This document shows positions 23,166 through 37,500 of a DNA stretch of 64,000 nucleotides, in pieces. This DNA comes from Orbilia blumenaviensis. Lineage: Eukaryota > Ascomycota > Orbiliomycetes > Orbiliales > Orbiliaceae. The notes below the pieces were generated by a model that worked only from the letters and a program-made list of their open reading frames with translations, did not search any database and was not told where the DNA came from. How positions within the stretch are numbered: position 1 is the first letter of the stretch; every line of letters begins with the position of its first letter. Location: contig JAVHNS010000014.1 of the NCBI GenBank assembly GCA_036872755.1, forward strand, positions 868,001 to 932,000, in the 5' to 3' direction. The position numbers were made by a program, and so were the translations under genes.

Positions 23166-26100
23166 CTCCTAAATACGCTGGAGCGATTCTCCACACTGAT
23201 GGCCGTTCTGCACGTCTGTTTTCTGCTTCTGGTTTTTCTTAAATTGTTTGTTTATATGCGATCTGGTGCGGAGACTCTGCATGGCGTAATGGATTCTGCG
23301 TAAGAAAAAGACAAGCCGCACTATCTGTCTGCTTCCTTTTTTACTTTGTCGTCTATTTTCGTTTGTTTTTGTTGCTGTTGTTTCTGGTTGCCGTTTTGGA
23401 GTTCGATTGGTATACCTCTGCTCCCTTTCCGTTTGGAAAATGTCACAACGCCCCTCTGCTGCTGTCCGGTCTGGAAATCTTCCTTTCTCTCTACTATCTA
23501 TCCTTTTCCTTTGTCTTTTTTTTTTTTTTTATGGCGGGGCTATCGGGTTCTTATTAGAGCTATAGTCCTGTGCTTCTCCCTCCCACCATTGTGTCCTGAG
23601 CTGATGTACCCTTACCCTGCTTCTTCTTGGAAGCTACTCTTCCAAAGTTTGAAGAATTACGATACGACGTCGTGGCAAGTACCTATACTTCTAGGTTGTC
23701 ATGGTCGTTTCGAAGCGTGCAATTTGGATATTCTTTCATTTTTTTTTTCATCCCCTCTATTCCTAAGAAATTGTAAATACTATATAACCCCCTTCCAATT
23801 CCTGATCCCCACTTCCCATCCACCTATACCCCTCATTTTTATATTATTTTCCAAGCCCAGATTCCCCGTATCGCCCATACCCGTACCCGTACTCACATCT
23901 GTACCCCCGAGACTGCACGACTCCGACCCCTCTCCTTACACTTCTACTATCCACAGACAATATAACACAGGATCTATATTTATATATTTATCTATTTAAA
24001 ATACTATATATTTATTGATTTATATATTATTTGAAGATGAAAGCTGCTGCTTTCGGGTGTTAATTGCCGCATCCTTTTTTTTCTTTCACAAATTTGTGTT
24101 ATCAAACATGAAAAGAATGTTTAAATAAAGGGGCGACAATCTTATATTAGACGGAACGGAATTGGTGAGTTAAGGCTATGGAATTTCAAATTTTGTGTGG
24201 TATATAAAATACTGGGTGGAGAGGTTGTTATGGGTTGCGGTAATGTGACCCCGCTTGTTGATATATGCTTGATTAAGTAGATATCTGGAATTGAGGTATC
24301 GATAACGATAAAAACTAGACGTACCCTAAACTTAGTTGCTGTAAAATGCTGGGGTAACACTACTAATTTCGAAATTTCTAGATACCAGGTAGTAGTGGAT
24401 ATATATTTCTATATGGATATATCAACTACTCCACCAGAAATATTTCAGGGATTAATATAAACCCCATTGTTCCGGCATAGGAGACATAAATCCTGCGTGG
24501 TGGCATGGGCCGGTTCTAGACCCCGCCGTTTCAAATTTTGCATTGTTTTTTTATACGTTTTTTCTCCTCTTTCTCATGCAGAGCTGCAGCGTGCAGATGC
24601 TCCACTTTTTTTTTCCCTGATGTTGACGTCTCATGCATGAGTATCATGTATGCCTGCCTTGGTTTTTGTTTTTTGGGGAATATGGAAGATTCGGTGTGCG
24701 TGCATTTGCATGAAAGGAAAAGAAAAGAAACGAACGTCGACGTTGGCACGATACATACAGAATATGTATGTACAGATGAGCAGGGGGGTAGGATTGGATG
24801 GATCGACATGGCCATGGAGGGGCTCTAATAGATGGTAGTATATTTATTTATTTATTTAATGGGGGCCCGATTTGCCCCGATGGAGAAGGTTTCGCATGTG
24901 CTGTTCCCCCTCCTCTCTCTTCTTTCCTTCCCCTCTCTTCTTTCCTTCCTCCTTCTTCTCTTTTTCTCCTCGTAGTTGTAGTTGTCGTTGCTTTGGAGGG
25001 ATATTTATTTTTATATTTTTATATTGGATTTATCTGGCCTGTGGCACGGTTTTGGAATTGGAATTGGAATCGGTTTCGGGGAGGGGTAGTTACCGGTTTA
25101 ATTGCAATTGACGTTGTTCCTTGGTTATAGGTACCCGGACCTTGTCTGCCTGCATTACCGACAGGAGTCAACTCATATCAATGTTAACGAGCAACTGGTA
25201 GTGCTAGCCGTATATATATTCTCCGAGTTCGTTAGGATATCCCGACTGCAATAGAGCTAGTGGAGAGCTTGTTTGGAACAAACCCCCCACCACTTTTTGT
25301 CGGGTCGAGTCGCTGGTTCAGATTATTGCGATTTTATACATACTACTCGAGAGTATATATTATACTTCGAGGACGACGGGATATATCGACATAATATACA
25401 ATATTGGGATACTTATCGATAACGATACTGTCGACTCGGCTGGCGGAAATTGCAGTTCTTCGAGTACCGAGTTAGCTTCGACTTAAGCTTGTCGGCTGTC
25501 GGCTGTCTGTCTGTCTGTTGCTGTTGGTATCTGCTGCTGCTATTATAAGTTATATCCGGTGGGCGGACCCACAGCTGTGCAGTTGTTGGATCGATTTAGT
25601 CGCCCTATAAATAACGTGGTCCAGGCGCCTGGGAAGCAAGTAGATATAGAATATTGTGGTTGAGAATAGAGCGAGCGATCGGTGAGGTGGATATCAGTCG
25701 CAAACTCTCCACGTTTGATCCCCCCAAAATCCCAATCTGAAATCCCCCCAAATTCGAATCTGGAAATCCCAATCCCAATTCTGATCTTGATCTTAAACCT
25801 TACTTCTCGCCGCCCTGTCACTTGTCAACTTTGCTATCAATCCGCGATCTCGATCTTGATCTGGATCTTTGGCATTTAGTTTAATTTTTTGGAAGGAAGG
25901 ACTATATATATATAGACTGGTAAGATTATACTTCTTCAGCCTCAGTGCCATTGCTACCTTTTTATCTTTTATCTTGTATTCCTTATCGCAACATTCCTCT
26001 CTCTCTTATTCCTCTCACCTGCCGGTAACGTCTTTTACGCGACGAGGCCCGGGAAATCCATACCAACCGACCAACAACCCCAATCCAATCCACCCCCCGT

Positions 26101-27929
26101 TACTTACCTGTCCTATCCTGATCCTATCCTATCCTGTCATTCTCTCCCCCCAATCGCGACCTCCTCTCTCTCTCCCCCCTCATCATCACCATCACCATCA
26201 TCATCATCCTTCCACTAGCCACTCCCACCCCGGAGTCTGTCGCGCGACCATTCAAGGGGGGAAAACACTTCCCGGGTTCTGGCTAACACACACCCACAGA
26301 TTCCATCCCTCCTTATCTCTTACATCTTCTTCCCCATCGTCGCAGTTCATAGCCGCCACACCGCCGCTATCGTCATCGTCATCCACCATCATCACCACCA
26401 CCACCACCATCACCACCTCCAACAACAACAACAACAACAACCCATATATTTACACATCTGCACCCGCCGCGCAGCATTCCACCGTTTCTTTTAACCTTTC
26501 CTGGTCCCCCGCACGTGCATTGCCAGCCTCGAGGGTGCACCACCAAATAAAAAGCTAAAAAGGCGAAGAAGAAAAGTGTGTGTCATTTGTGTAACAAGGA
26601 CCACCACAACCCTTTCCCGCTTCTCTCGCTCTCTCTCTCTCCCTTCTCCACCACCATCACCAATCTTCCCGTCCCGTTAACCTTAGCTTATTCACTCCTC
26701 CCTTTTCTCACCTTGGTCGCCTTTACATCGCATCGCAACGTACGAGGTCTCTCCAATACAATACAGTACAAATACTACGTCACAATCCAGGGCGGAACTT
26801 CTTCGCTTACAGGGCTGGCTGGGCTATAAGCGATAAGGTTTCCGAAATATATATAACAAAAAAAAAAAAAAAAAAAACTGGGAGGAACTCTCCGCCGTTT
26901 CAAGGGAAGATAACTGAAATAGTTTTAAGAATAATAATAAATAAAAAAGGGTAACACGGTTGAGTTTGGGGTGCATAATTCATACATACAAACATCGCGA
27001 CGACAGGCAGCCACGTCCCTTTCCCTTTCCACTACCACTCTCTCTCCGTCTGTCTCTGATAGGGTTCGCCACAATTCGTCGAGGGTCCGACATATTTTTC
27101 TCTCTTCTCTCCTTCGTCTTCTCTCTATAGGTCTTTACCTGCCGGGATTTTCTACATTGGGAGGGTTCATTCACCTGTCTAGACTAGAACTTTTCGAAGG
27201 GAAGGGATCTCTATATCGAATCGCCGCGCGCGCCGATAAATACGAGCTTTGGATCCGATATTTCGATATAATCGCCCGAACGAAAAACCTTTTATTTTTC
27301 TTTCCCTTCTTCGATTTTTTTTGTTGAAGAGAAGGGCAGGCAGGAAGGAAGGCAGGCAGGATTAGATAAAAAAAATAGTTTGGGTGGGAAACCCCGGACC
27401 AGCAGAGCGGCTTGTACTTGGACAAGAGAGAGAGCCGGGGATCGATTGACTGATTGAACAAAACCAGCTCTTCCTCCGACTCCATCCCCATCAGCTTTCC
27501 TTGGGACCCTGACAGCCTCACCACTGCCACACCTCATCACCATCACCACCATCAACCACCATCAACCATCCTCAACAATCAAACATCAACTACTTACATA
27601 CTCCTCCTCAGCAGATAAACCCCTTTAAAAAGGCCGATATAGTGAAAAAAAGATAAAATATCCTTCCCAGCTTAACCGCCCTCACTGTTGTCTTTACTAC
27701 TGTCGCATTCCTCGCCACCACCGCCATCACCAAAAAACCCGTGCAGCCTTTTCGCGATTTTAACGGCCTCTCTACCGATACAACCTCATCACCGTCTAAT
27801 CAGCAGCGACATAATCCGATCCCTCGTCTCCCCACAACTTCGAACGAACCCCTCCTACTAAAATAGCATTATACCACCACTACTACTAAAAAGAGGATCC
27901 AACCAGGCTTAACTTTAAAAATCTTTAAA

Positions 27930-27962
<33 letters not shown>

Positions 27963-27981
27963 ATAAAAACGGGGCTCGATT
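23166..27981. other. Intergenic, 3' flank and psy2 5' flank
   Basis: No gene is supported. The sequence has pyrimidine-rich stretches, CATCAC/ACC repeats (about 26170-26440), AT-rich segments and several short non-coding-like frames. The right 1.5-2 kb, up to the T29 tract at 27932-27960, is likely promoter and a long 5' leader of psy2. CT-rich leaders of this type are common upstream of ascomycete housekeeping genes. Confidence 0.5.
27932..27960 (+). repeat. 29-nt T tract just upstream of psy2 start
   Basis: An uninterrupted run of 29 T residues ends 21 nt before the psy2 ATG. It may be a nucleosome-depleting poly(dA:dT) element or part of a pyrimidine-rich leader. The length is likely to vary between isolates. 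Confidence 0.85.
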
Positions 27982-30900
27982 ATGGCACTAGTTGTGCCGA
28001 ACCCGCCGACACAACCGCGACGAGTCAAGGTTTATGAATTACGAAATAATGATTGGTTTGATAGAGGGACGGGGTACTGCACCGGTCAGGTTTTAAATGT
28101 AATTTTTTCTTTCTTTCTTTCCCTCTCAATATTCTTCAATAGGGGATTTTGCGATTGTCGCGCACGAGTTTGGGCGATGATAAAGGGGGGAATCGATGGA
28201 TGGATAGATGGCTAATTGGTTTTATGAACAGGATGAACCGTATATACAGGTCAAATCCGAGGAGGAAGAGGATCGATTGCTCCTCGAGACAAAGATAGTA
28301 AAGGATGATGGATATCAAAAACAACAAGGTTGGACCTCGATACTGTTCCCCCCGTTCATTACCACCCTACCATCTATGACCGTTTGTATACGGGATAAAT
28401 TGGGGGGAGAAGAATCTTGCTAACGATAGTATCCGAGGAGTTTCAGAGACTTTGATAGTATGGACGGAACCGAACGGGACGGATATGGCCCTGAGCTTTC
28501 AGGAGCCGGAGGGGTGTGCTGCGATATGGTCAGTTCCCTTTCTACTACTAAATACGGCGGATTGGCGGGTGGGTGATGGTGGTAGTGATGATGATGGTGG
28601 TGGTGATGCTAAAGACTGCTGGTGTTTCGTCTACAGGGATTTCGTAAATCACGTGCAGAATAGGATAATGTCACTTTCGAGCGCTGGTATGCCCGCCTTT
28701 TCCGATACACCGACTTCAAGGGAGGGATGGGAATTGACGCTGATGCAACGAGAAATATTGAATAGATGATATACTCTCCGACGACAACGAAGCTCTACTC
28801 TATTCGGTTAAGCTACCGAAGCCGGAACTGAGCATTCTCGCGAACATCGAAAACATGATGCACACCCTAACAATAAACGCGGCCGGAAGAGACTCGCTGG
28901 CGAAATTCATTATAAACGACGACTACATCCCGAAGCTGGTGCCGCTGCTGGATACGGCGGAGGATATGGAGATGCTGCCGGAACTATTTTCGCTATGTCG
29001 GATCATGAAGATAATAATACTACTAAACGATTCCACGATAATCGAGTATATTGTGACGGATGAGGTTGTGATGGGGGTTGTTGGGATTCTAGAATGTGAG
29101 CGAGGATGACGAAAACCCTGGAGGCGGGTTATAGAAAAGGGGAATGAAAAGAGCTGGAGGCTAACGTTTTTCTTTGGGGAAAAAATTGTAGATGATCCCG
29201 ACTTCCCGACACATAAAGCCAATCACCGGACGTATCTTTCGGACGACACGAGGTTTAAGGAAGTGGTAACGATTGATAACCCGGATATCAAGAAGAAGAT
29301 ACATCAGACCTACCGACTACAGTATCTCAAGGACGTTGTTCTAGCTAGGATACTGGACGACCCGACCTTCTCTGTTCTCAACTCCCTGATCTTCTTCAAC
29401 CAGGTCGATATTGTCCAGCATCTTCAGACGAACGGCGTTTTTCTGAAAGCCCTGTTTGAGCTCTTCTCCTCGGACCCACTCCCACCCGAGGATAAGCAGC
29501 GACGGAAACATGGTGTTCAGTTCCTTCAGCAATGTTCGGCTATCGCGAAGAACCTGCAGGGGCCTAGTAGATCCCAGCTATACGCCAACTTTATCCAACA
29601 CGGTCTCTTCAACGTGATTGATTATGCGCTCCAGAACGACGACCCAGCGACTCGAATCGCAGGCACAGAGATCTTAGTGTGCATGATCGATAACGACCCG
29701 CTGATGATGCGCAACTTCATCTTCAAGCAGATACAAGACAAAACCAAGCCGTTAACCGACACACTGATAGAGCTGCTGTTGTCGGAACAGGATATGGGTG
29801 TTAAATCACAGGTTGCGGATGCGATTAAGGTGTTATTGGACCCGAATCAAGTGCAGCCGCTGGAAGGGATCGCGAAGATGAGTGAGATGATGAACGTGGT
29901 CGGGAATGCGACGAGAAGGCCGCCTGGTGGAGGGGAGGACGGGCATACCGAGGTGTTTTATACAAGTTTTTACGATAAGAGTGCGAAGAAACTGTTTAAG
30001 CCGCTGTCGGATCTAGAGGGGCGGACGGTTGGTATGACACCTTTATTTTCTTTTTTTGCGTTTTTGGTGTTTTTGGTTTGGCGGGGCTAACTGTGGGTTG
30101 TTTGTGGGATCAGCATCGTTATTACCTTATGAATCGGCGTTATATACCCATTTGCTCGAGCTGCTGTGTTTCTTTGTCCGGCATCATCTATTTCGGAATA
30201 AGTATTTTATTCTCAGCGAGAACATCGCTCCGAGGGTTGCGCAGCTGCTTAGCGCTAGTGAGAAATTCGTGCAGCTAGGTATGCTCCTTTGTCGAAGGAA
30301 TTAATTGTTAAGATTGGGAGAGCTAACGGTAGTAAAAAAATTAGCTGCGTTAAAATTCTTTAGAGCCTGTGTTCAGCTGAACGACGAGTTCTATAACCGC
30401 CAGCTTACCAAGAATAAACTGCTTGAGCCGATCCTGAACATTGTGATCGAGACGATGCCAAAGGACAACCTGCTGAATTCGGCGTGTCTGGAGTTTTTCG
30501 AGTTTATTAAGCGGGTGTGTAACCCCCTTTACTTTTTTTTTGTGTTTTAGGGAGAAGTTGGCTAATTGTAGTTGTAGGAGGGGATCAAACTTTTGATTAA
30601 CCACCTTGTCGAACAATACCGCGAGAAACTGGCGGAGATCACATACGTGGACACCTTTTCGCAACTGATCACTAAATACGACCAGATACACGATACCACG
30701 GTGCCGTTCTCTGCAGATGAGGAAGCTAGCGCTCGTAACGCGGTTAACGGCGGCGGGAAGCGATGGGAGGGAATAAAGGATCTTGATGCCGCAGAAGAAG
30801 AATACTTTAACGGATCGGACGATGAAGATGAAGTTGAGTACTCGGCAGTAGAGAACAGTGGGAAGCGGATCAAGACTGGTGGTAAGACGCCGGTTTCTGG

Positions 30901-31519
30901 TGCTTCTGGCGACAGTCCTGCTGGGAGTGTGAAGAGTCTGGTGGATTATCCTGATGATGATGAAGATGTGGTTATGGATACCACGGCGGATGTTAATGGT
31001 GCTGGGGCTGTGGTGAAGGATGCAGGGTCTTCATCGGCGGATGAGGCTGGTGGGATTGAGAATTTGAATATTGCTAGTAGGGCTAGTAGTGTTGATGCTA
31101 ATGGGGAAGAGGGTGCTGCTGCTACTACTACCACTGCTTCTGCTGCTGCGGGAAGCACGACGCCAACACCGGCTTCGACGACGGATGATCTTGTTATGAC
31201 CGGATCGTTACCGCCGACGCCGGATCGGTTGAGCGAGAAGCGGAGGAGGGAGGAAGAGGCTGAAGACGATGGGATGGAGAGGTTGTTGAGGAGTACGAAG
31301 AAGAGGAGTCCGAGTATTGGGAAGAAAGGGGGTGTGGTGTTATCCAGCAATGCGGCTGCGTCTGGTGGTAATGCCGCCGGAGGAGGAGCGGGCGCTGCTG
31401 GTGGTGCTGCTGCCGGGAAGAAAATATCTATCAGTTTTGCAAGTAAAGGCGAGAATGGGAAGAAGAAGGAAAAGGTTGAGAAGACGGAGAAGAGTGAGAA
31501 AGAGAAGGGGGAGCAGTAG
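27982..31519 (+). CDS. psy2: PP4 phosphatase regulatory subunit 3 (Psy2/SMEK)
   Basis: Model: join(27982..28089,28232..28328,28447..28528,28637..28686,28766..29095,29192..30031,30114..30278,30345..30514,30578..31519), 927 residues; all eight junctions close in phase. Psy2 is the regulatory subunit of the Pph3/PP4 Ser/Thr phosphatase, acting in DNA-damage checkpoint recovery. Residues about 13-112 form the EVH1/PH-like domain ([20 protein letters not shown], then [20 protein letters not shown]). Residues about 150-380 form the SMEK domain ([45 protein letters not shown]). Armadillo-like helical repeats follow, including [10 protein letters not shown] and [18 protein letters not shown]. The C-terminal 260 residues are acidic and low-complexity, then Lys/Arg-rich ([15 protein letters not shown]), a probable nuclear signal. 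Introns are short (66-142 nt) and concentrated in the first half. Nothing is missing compared with the usual family length. Confidence 0.95.
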
Positions 31520-32590
31520 CTCTTCGACCCTTAGTCATTTTTTTTTTTTGGTTTATTTTTTATTTACTCCCCCCTTTGATATCCTCTGGGTTACTTTTTC
31601 TTTTTCCTTTTTTTTTTTTGATCATTTTTTATTCTTTTGAGCTCCTGGATTCCGGGAATGGTATAATTTTGGACCAGGAAATTAGTAGTTCCTTTTTTCT
31701 TATATACATGTACACGGCGCAAAACATGCTCTTCCCTCCCTTCTTCATCATTCATCATTCACCGTTATCATCACCCCTCCTCTTCATCCACCCTCCTCCT
31801 TTTTTTCGATTCCGTTTAGTCTTCTCTCTTTTTTTATTCTCTTCGGTTACAATGGCACCAAACGGCCTCTTGAAAGACGGGCATTGCGATCATGGCGTTT
31901 TGTTCTCCTCTTTTTTTTTGTTTACTTTCTTACTTTTTTTGACATACATTCCGTAGCCTCATCTTCCTTTTTTTATTTATTTTTTCTATTATTAACAACT
32001 TTATTATAACGTCTTTTCCCCCTGGTATTTTGGGGGGATTGTTTCCCTTTTTTTCTTTCATTATTATAAGTCTATTCTATTCCATTATTTTTGTGATGGA
32101 ATTTCTTTCTTTTAAACTCTTTTATTTTGGAAAATTGTAGTTTGCGGTGGAGGTGAAGGTGGTGGGCTTTCCTATTATTATTATACAGCGGAGGAACGGA
32201 AAGGGAAAGGAAAGGAAAGGAAGAGAGGTTCTTAGCGGTTGACGTTGGTTGTGGTACACAGATGAGATTATATACTTTCGGTAGTAGCACTTATATCTTT
32301 TTTTTTTACAAGAAAATTCTTGGTCTTGATTGTAGATTGAAGGACATGCCTTCGTTTTTGATATTCACAAGGTATCTCTCTCCCCCTCTCTCTCCATACT
32401 TGATAGGAGAGGGGGTTAGTGGGGGGGTATATATACATTTCCCCTTTCATTGAAAGGGGACAAAAAGAGGGAGTACGGGTATGAAAAACCCTCCGTACTC
32501 GCATTAAAAAAGCCATAATACATAACACCAAAACCAAACAAAAAAAAAAAAAAAAAAGAGTTAAAGGGAAGAAAGAGAAAGAAGAAAAGA
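31520..32590. other. Convergent intergenic region
   Basis: This region lies between the ends of the convergent psy2 and mS45 genes and should carry both 3' untranslated regions. It is AT- and T-rich, with an AAGGG/AAGGA simple repeat at about 32197-32225 and an A-tract at about 32540-32557. No coding region is supported. Confidence 0.6.
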
Positions 32591-33941
32591 TTACACCACC
32601 CTCGTAGGAATCTTCACCACCCCTCTCTTCCTATCCTCCGCAGGAACACCATATCTATGCCCCACACTCCCCGCACTAGCCGGCTTCAACCTAAACCTAA
32701 ACCTCTCCGTCTCAACAACCTTCCCAGCCCCTTCCCTCCTCTCCCTCCTCTCCCTCTTCTCCTTAATCTCCTTCATCTCCCTCTCCTCCCTCTCACTCTC
32801 AACCTTAACCATATCCTCTATCGACACGCCGGCCTGTTTCATCCTTTCGACTTCTATAAGTTCGCTATGTGGCATTCTTACGTCGGCTGGGAGGAGACCT
32901 AGGGCTTCGCTGGCGTGTTGGCGCGTGAAGGACATGGATTCGGGGACTGAGAGGAAGAGTTGGTTGTTCGTTGAAGGGTGGATTGGGAGGTCGGTTATGG
33001 ATTCGTGTCGAGGGAAGGGGGTGTATGGTGTTAAAGGCATCATGGAGTGAATGCGGGATTGCATTTCTGTGCAGAGCGGGCGGTTCTTTTATGTGTGAAT
33101 TTTTTTGGTTTGTTAGTAAGGGGTTTTGTAGAAGGTAGGGGTTTGTGTGTGTGTGTAGAGATGTGGAGATGGGGGGAAGGCGGATGGTCAGACTGTTGGG
33201 ACCCATAGTTTATAACCATGTAGTTTGTGTCTTATAGACTAATCGAATTTTTTATAATGGGATCATCATATTCGCCTTAAACAAAAGCATGCACAATAGC
33301 ATACTTATAGAAAAGAAAAGAAAAGAAAAGAAAGAAAGAAATGGGTAGGTAGGGCAAAACGTATAAAAAAACGAGGGAGGAATGTAGTATTATAATCTTA
33401 CCTGCTCAACCCACCGCCTCTCCACCTCCATCAACCTAATAACCGCCGCCACTCTTTCCATCTCACAATTCAACTCCGCCGAAATCCTCCTAACCGACCT
33501 CTCAGCCTTCATCCTCAAAACGATCTCCTCCCTAAACTCCGTCGAAATAACAGGATGCGCGTGAAACATCTGATTCAACGGAAACGGAGTATACCTCCCT
33601 CCCCTTTCCTTAATCCCCTCCCAATCAATAATCTCCTCTCTCGCCTGTTTTCTAGAAACTCCAGGTGCTCGCGAGGAGATGGCTTTCTTTGCGTTGGTAC
33701 CCGGTTTTGTGGGTAACGAACGTGGGGTAAGGGATAGGTAGACTGGGATGTTGTGTTTTGGAGATGGGACGTTTAGGCGGGGGGCGGTTTTGGACATGAA
33801 GTCTATGAAGCCGTTGCGGGTGCCTTCGGTCTTTTGGAAGCGGGTGCGGCGGGGGAGAGGGGTTGTTGTTGAGAAGGTGCGGGTTGAGGTGGAGGGGGAA
33901 GGGAGGACATTGTGGGTTGGTGGTCGGAGGCGGGGTGGCAT
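32591..33941 (-). CDS. Mitochondrial ribosomal protein mS45 (Bot1p/Mrps35 family)
   Basis: Model: complement(join(32591..33085,33402..33941)), 344 residues; donor CAG|GTAAGA, branch TTACTAACA, in phase. The family (Pfam Bot1p, 'eukaryotic mitochondrial regulator protein') is a component of the fungal mitochondrial small ribosomal subunit. The N-terminus is basic, Ser/Thr-rich and free of acidic residues for about 35 residues (STRTFSTTTPLPRRTRFQK), as expected for a mitochondrial targeting sequence. Family blocks seen: EGTRNGFIDFM; FPLNQMFHAHPVISTEFREE; SVRRISAELNCEMERVAAVI; then in exon 2 MMPLTPYTPFPRHESITDLP, LFLSVPESMSFTR, LLPADVRMPHSELIE, a Lys/Glu-rich helix, and the terminal HRYGVPAEDRKRGVVKIPTR. 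The 316-nt intron is long, so a small extra exon cannot be excluded. The ATG at 33941 is preferred over an upstream in-frame ATG because it places the targeting sequence at the terminus. Confidence 0.93.
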
Positions 33942-34558
33942 TGTGATTTGTGTGTGTTTTTTTTGTGGTCGAGGGACGACGACGGTTGGAGTGGTGGTGG
34001 TGGTGATGGTGAGAAGGAGGTTGTCGACGTCGAAGAGAAAAGAAGAGAAGGGAAAGGAAGTGAAGGTAAGAGAGTTAGCGAGAGGTTGAGGTGAAAATTT
34101 GATAGTTTGGGGAGTAGCCAATCAGAGGGAGATGTGTTGGACATGTCGTTGGATATTGAAGGTAACTAACCCAATTTGGACGCCCAACAACGGAACTGTG
34201 TTGTTTTACTATGTGTTCTAACTAATATATTTAGCCCCTCCTGGGATTGTGTCTTTGAACAAATTAATTTTACTGGTCTATATTTTTGGCTTCCTCACTT
34301 AATTCATAGCCACAAAATTTGTGCTTTTGGAACGTTTTGTGCATCACAGTTGAGACATATATTTTGCACAGTTTTGTATTATTTATCCTTTTGACACATT
34401 TTGGCCACCATACTGTAGCGTGACAATATCGTTATAGTGTCAAGGCAGTAACAAACTTTTCGCTAGATTAGATAAATAATCAAAGGAAAAAATTTCTACA
34501 AAGATATATATTTACAAAAGGGAGTAGTTTGGTCATGTTAGAGCGCCGGGGTGTGGTG
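33942..34558. other. Intergenic, no supported gene
   Basis: This covers the 5' flank of the mS45 gene and the 3' flank of the PNP_UDP gene. It is AT-rich from about 34190. I see no tRNA, repeat or coding signal. Confidence 0.6.
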
Positions 34559-37500
34559 CTACTTACCCCGTAAGCCTCTGAATGTCTTAGATAGCCAATT
34601 TTTATAGCTTGACCGTTTCGGTTCTGTTAGTCGCTTATTTGGTAGAACCGCGCTCTCAGGCGCCCGCAGTCTTATCGATCGGGTATTCTCTGAGTCTGCC
34701 ACCAGGCTAGTGGGGATTCTCGCATAGGAAAGAAGCAACTTTGCATATGCAGCCGCGGTTGCCGCAGCATACTCTTGCCATATATCGTTTTTCTGAGAAT
34801 CCGAATAGTCACATATCCCTCGAATAACGAGACAAGCACACGTATTCATGATGCCAGCCGCCTCCATCTCAAAACAAAGAATGTTGTATTCTGAGCCCAA
34901 TTTGTCTCTAGTTTGCGCACACTTCATGACCTGATTCCCTGAAGCGATCAAGCCGTAGTGAATTTTTGGATAATTTCTGGGTCGTAAAAGATTTTGGATT
35001 ATAAGACGATCGTAATTGGTCGTGAGGAGCGGGTCGTGCTTGTGTCCCGGATACTTATATTTCGGGTTTGCGATGTCCCTGAGGTACGGTTCAAGCGGTT
35101 GCTGAGATTTGTCGGGATCGGATTCTAGATCAGTTATTGCAGTCATTATGAAACGTGGTGGAGGTTGAAGAATCCCTGTCCTTTCAAAAACGCCCTTCTC
35201 GAGAGTCTTTCCGAGATCGTACTGGATAACTCCTGGATAACCATCTCTTGGCTGGCTGACTACAACATCGCCAAGTCGTATATCGTTCCGTTCTGAAGGT
35301 ACACCACCCCCAATACCAACTAAAAGACAAATCTTCAATCTCGGAAAACTTCTTTTCATGTTTGTAAGAACATCAGCAGCGGCACATGTGCCATACTCTC
35401 CTAACGGCAAACCAGCAGCAACAACGTAATGTTGGTGGATACAACCCAGTGCATATTGGTTGGTATCCTCCGGCGGGTACTCTAACTTCTCGTGTTTGCT
35501 GTCAAACATTGCGCGCACTGCTAGGAGTTCTTTCGGCAAGGCGCACACTATTCCTACTGTGTAGTCCTCGCAGGTACTGAAGCTCAGGCCTAAGCTTGAT
35601 CCAAGTCCGCTATCATGAGACTGGGTCTCGGGCTCTTCGGCTGATGATAAAAGCTCATGCTCTTTGGGATATCCAATATCCCCTAAGGATAGTTCGGTCC
35701 CCCTGTTATGACCGAAGATCACCGCGCCACCATCTTGCAGGCCGGCTGGGCTATTTAGAGGTAAGGTAGAACAGAACTTTGAGTGCAGGAGGACATGAGC
35801 GAAATCAGAGTGTCTTTCTGCTCCCTCTTCCCCTTTACATTCACATGGCTCAAAGACAACTTGAGGACTATGACAAAAAATGTCATCGGTGAGCTTCATA
35901 GGATTCGCTTCTTGGCCACTGTTCCTATCCATAATCTTTTTAAGATCCTTAACTGCAGCGGCGAGATAATAATTATCTTTCGGCAGTTTGGCCCATTGAG
36001 CGCATGAGCGGCTGCCTTGTGGTTTGATAATCTCCCCGAATCCACGTCCAAATAGAACGACCGCGTGAATGGCTTGGACAAAATGGACCCAATTTGTGCC
36101 AGTTTCCCGAATCCCGGCCACGCGAGGATGAATAATATCTTGAACTGTAGCTAAATGGTTGAAGTCCCAGCCCTCAAGGTATTCCTGCGCTCTAATCCTC
36201 AGATCGGCATCTTGTTCGGCGATGTTGTCCTGGTGTTCTACCATTTTATCCAGGGTGTCATATAGTTCTTCCAGTCTGTCTTCAACGCAAAAATATCCCT
36301 CCTTTTCTGGATATATCTCTTGTTTCAGGTTGGTTTTGTTTAGAAGCACATCTATAGCAGAATCGGGTTTGTGAGTTTCCAGTGCTTCCTGCATGTGCTC
36401 CTTCTTGAAACAGAATTGAGATCCGAAGTCTCCAAGGCGGTCGCTCTCCAGAGATTTGCGAAGGAGATGTAATAGAGCACTGGTACCGTTGACGAGCCAG
36501 CCTCGCTTGTCCTGGTCATCCCACAGCACAACAAACCTGTTATGAATATGTTGGAGTTTCCGCACAGAAATGTTGCCTGATACATGAAATGGCCTGTCTT
36601 TGTTACCAAGATTGAACGGGGCGCCATCCCGGATTTCCCGTCTCCTAGATATGCGAATCCCTTGAAGAAGACAACCTTTGTGAGGCTTCAAAAGTTGAGA
36701 CGGCCGTACATCGTAGTTGGCATCCGCAGCCCCTATTAGATATAACATTGTATGTTTAGCAAAAGAAACTATTATTTGGAATACAAGCCACTCTTACCGG
36801 CGTAATACCCAGCTTTCGGACACCAGCCAACGACATGTCGAGTTGTCTCCAATTCTGAGAAACTAAGCTTTTCAGCGTGAGAGACGGTATCTTCGAAATA
36901 AGAAATGCGATTGCCATCTTCATTACAAACTAAGTGCCAGATAAGTGTGTCTCCCTCCCTTTTTGTCGGAATTAGAAGTGTCGAAAACCCCTTTATGAAG
37001 AGCTTGTCATTAAACGTCTGTACATATTTTGTTCCAGCAAGCCCAGCCATCATATTAAGTGGGATTTCGAGGCCAGTATTGAATGCGGGTCTTCGGAGTA
37101 TCGGATATCCTTTGACGATGACTGGGTTCTTGAACATGTTATGCCAACATTGGCTATTTGAAAGGATGTCTTTTTCTTCTCTTTCCTCAACGGTAAAGCT
37201 GAGTTGGCAAGAAGCGGTTAATAAACTTGGGGCCGTATCCGCTGAATTCCGAGGATCCGGGGTGGGTGCCGCAAATACCATCTCTTTAGGACCAAACACC
37301 TTTATATCTTTGATCAAGGGTATACAAGCAATGACACCGGTTTCATGGGATGAAGAGCTAAGAGCAGTGCAAAGCCATGCTAACTGTTGGCCTATTTCTG
37401 CCACAGAATCTTTGGTCCCTAAAGCTTCAACTACCAACTCGGAAGATTCCATAAGATATGCTGTGAGCTTAGTATTGTCAGGTAGGATGCCTAGCAGTTT

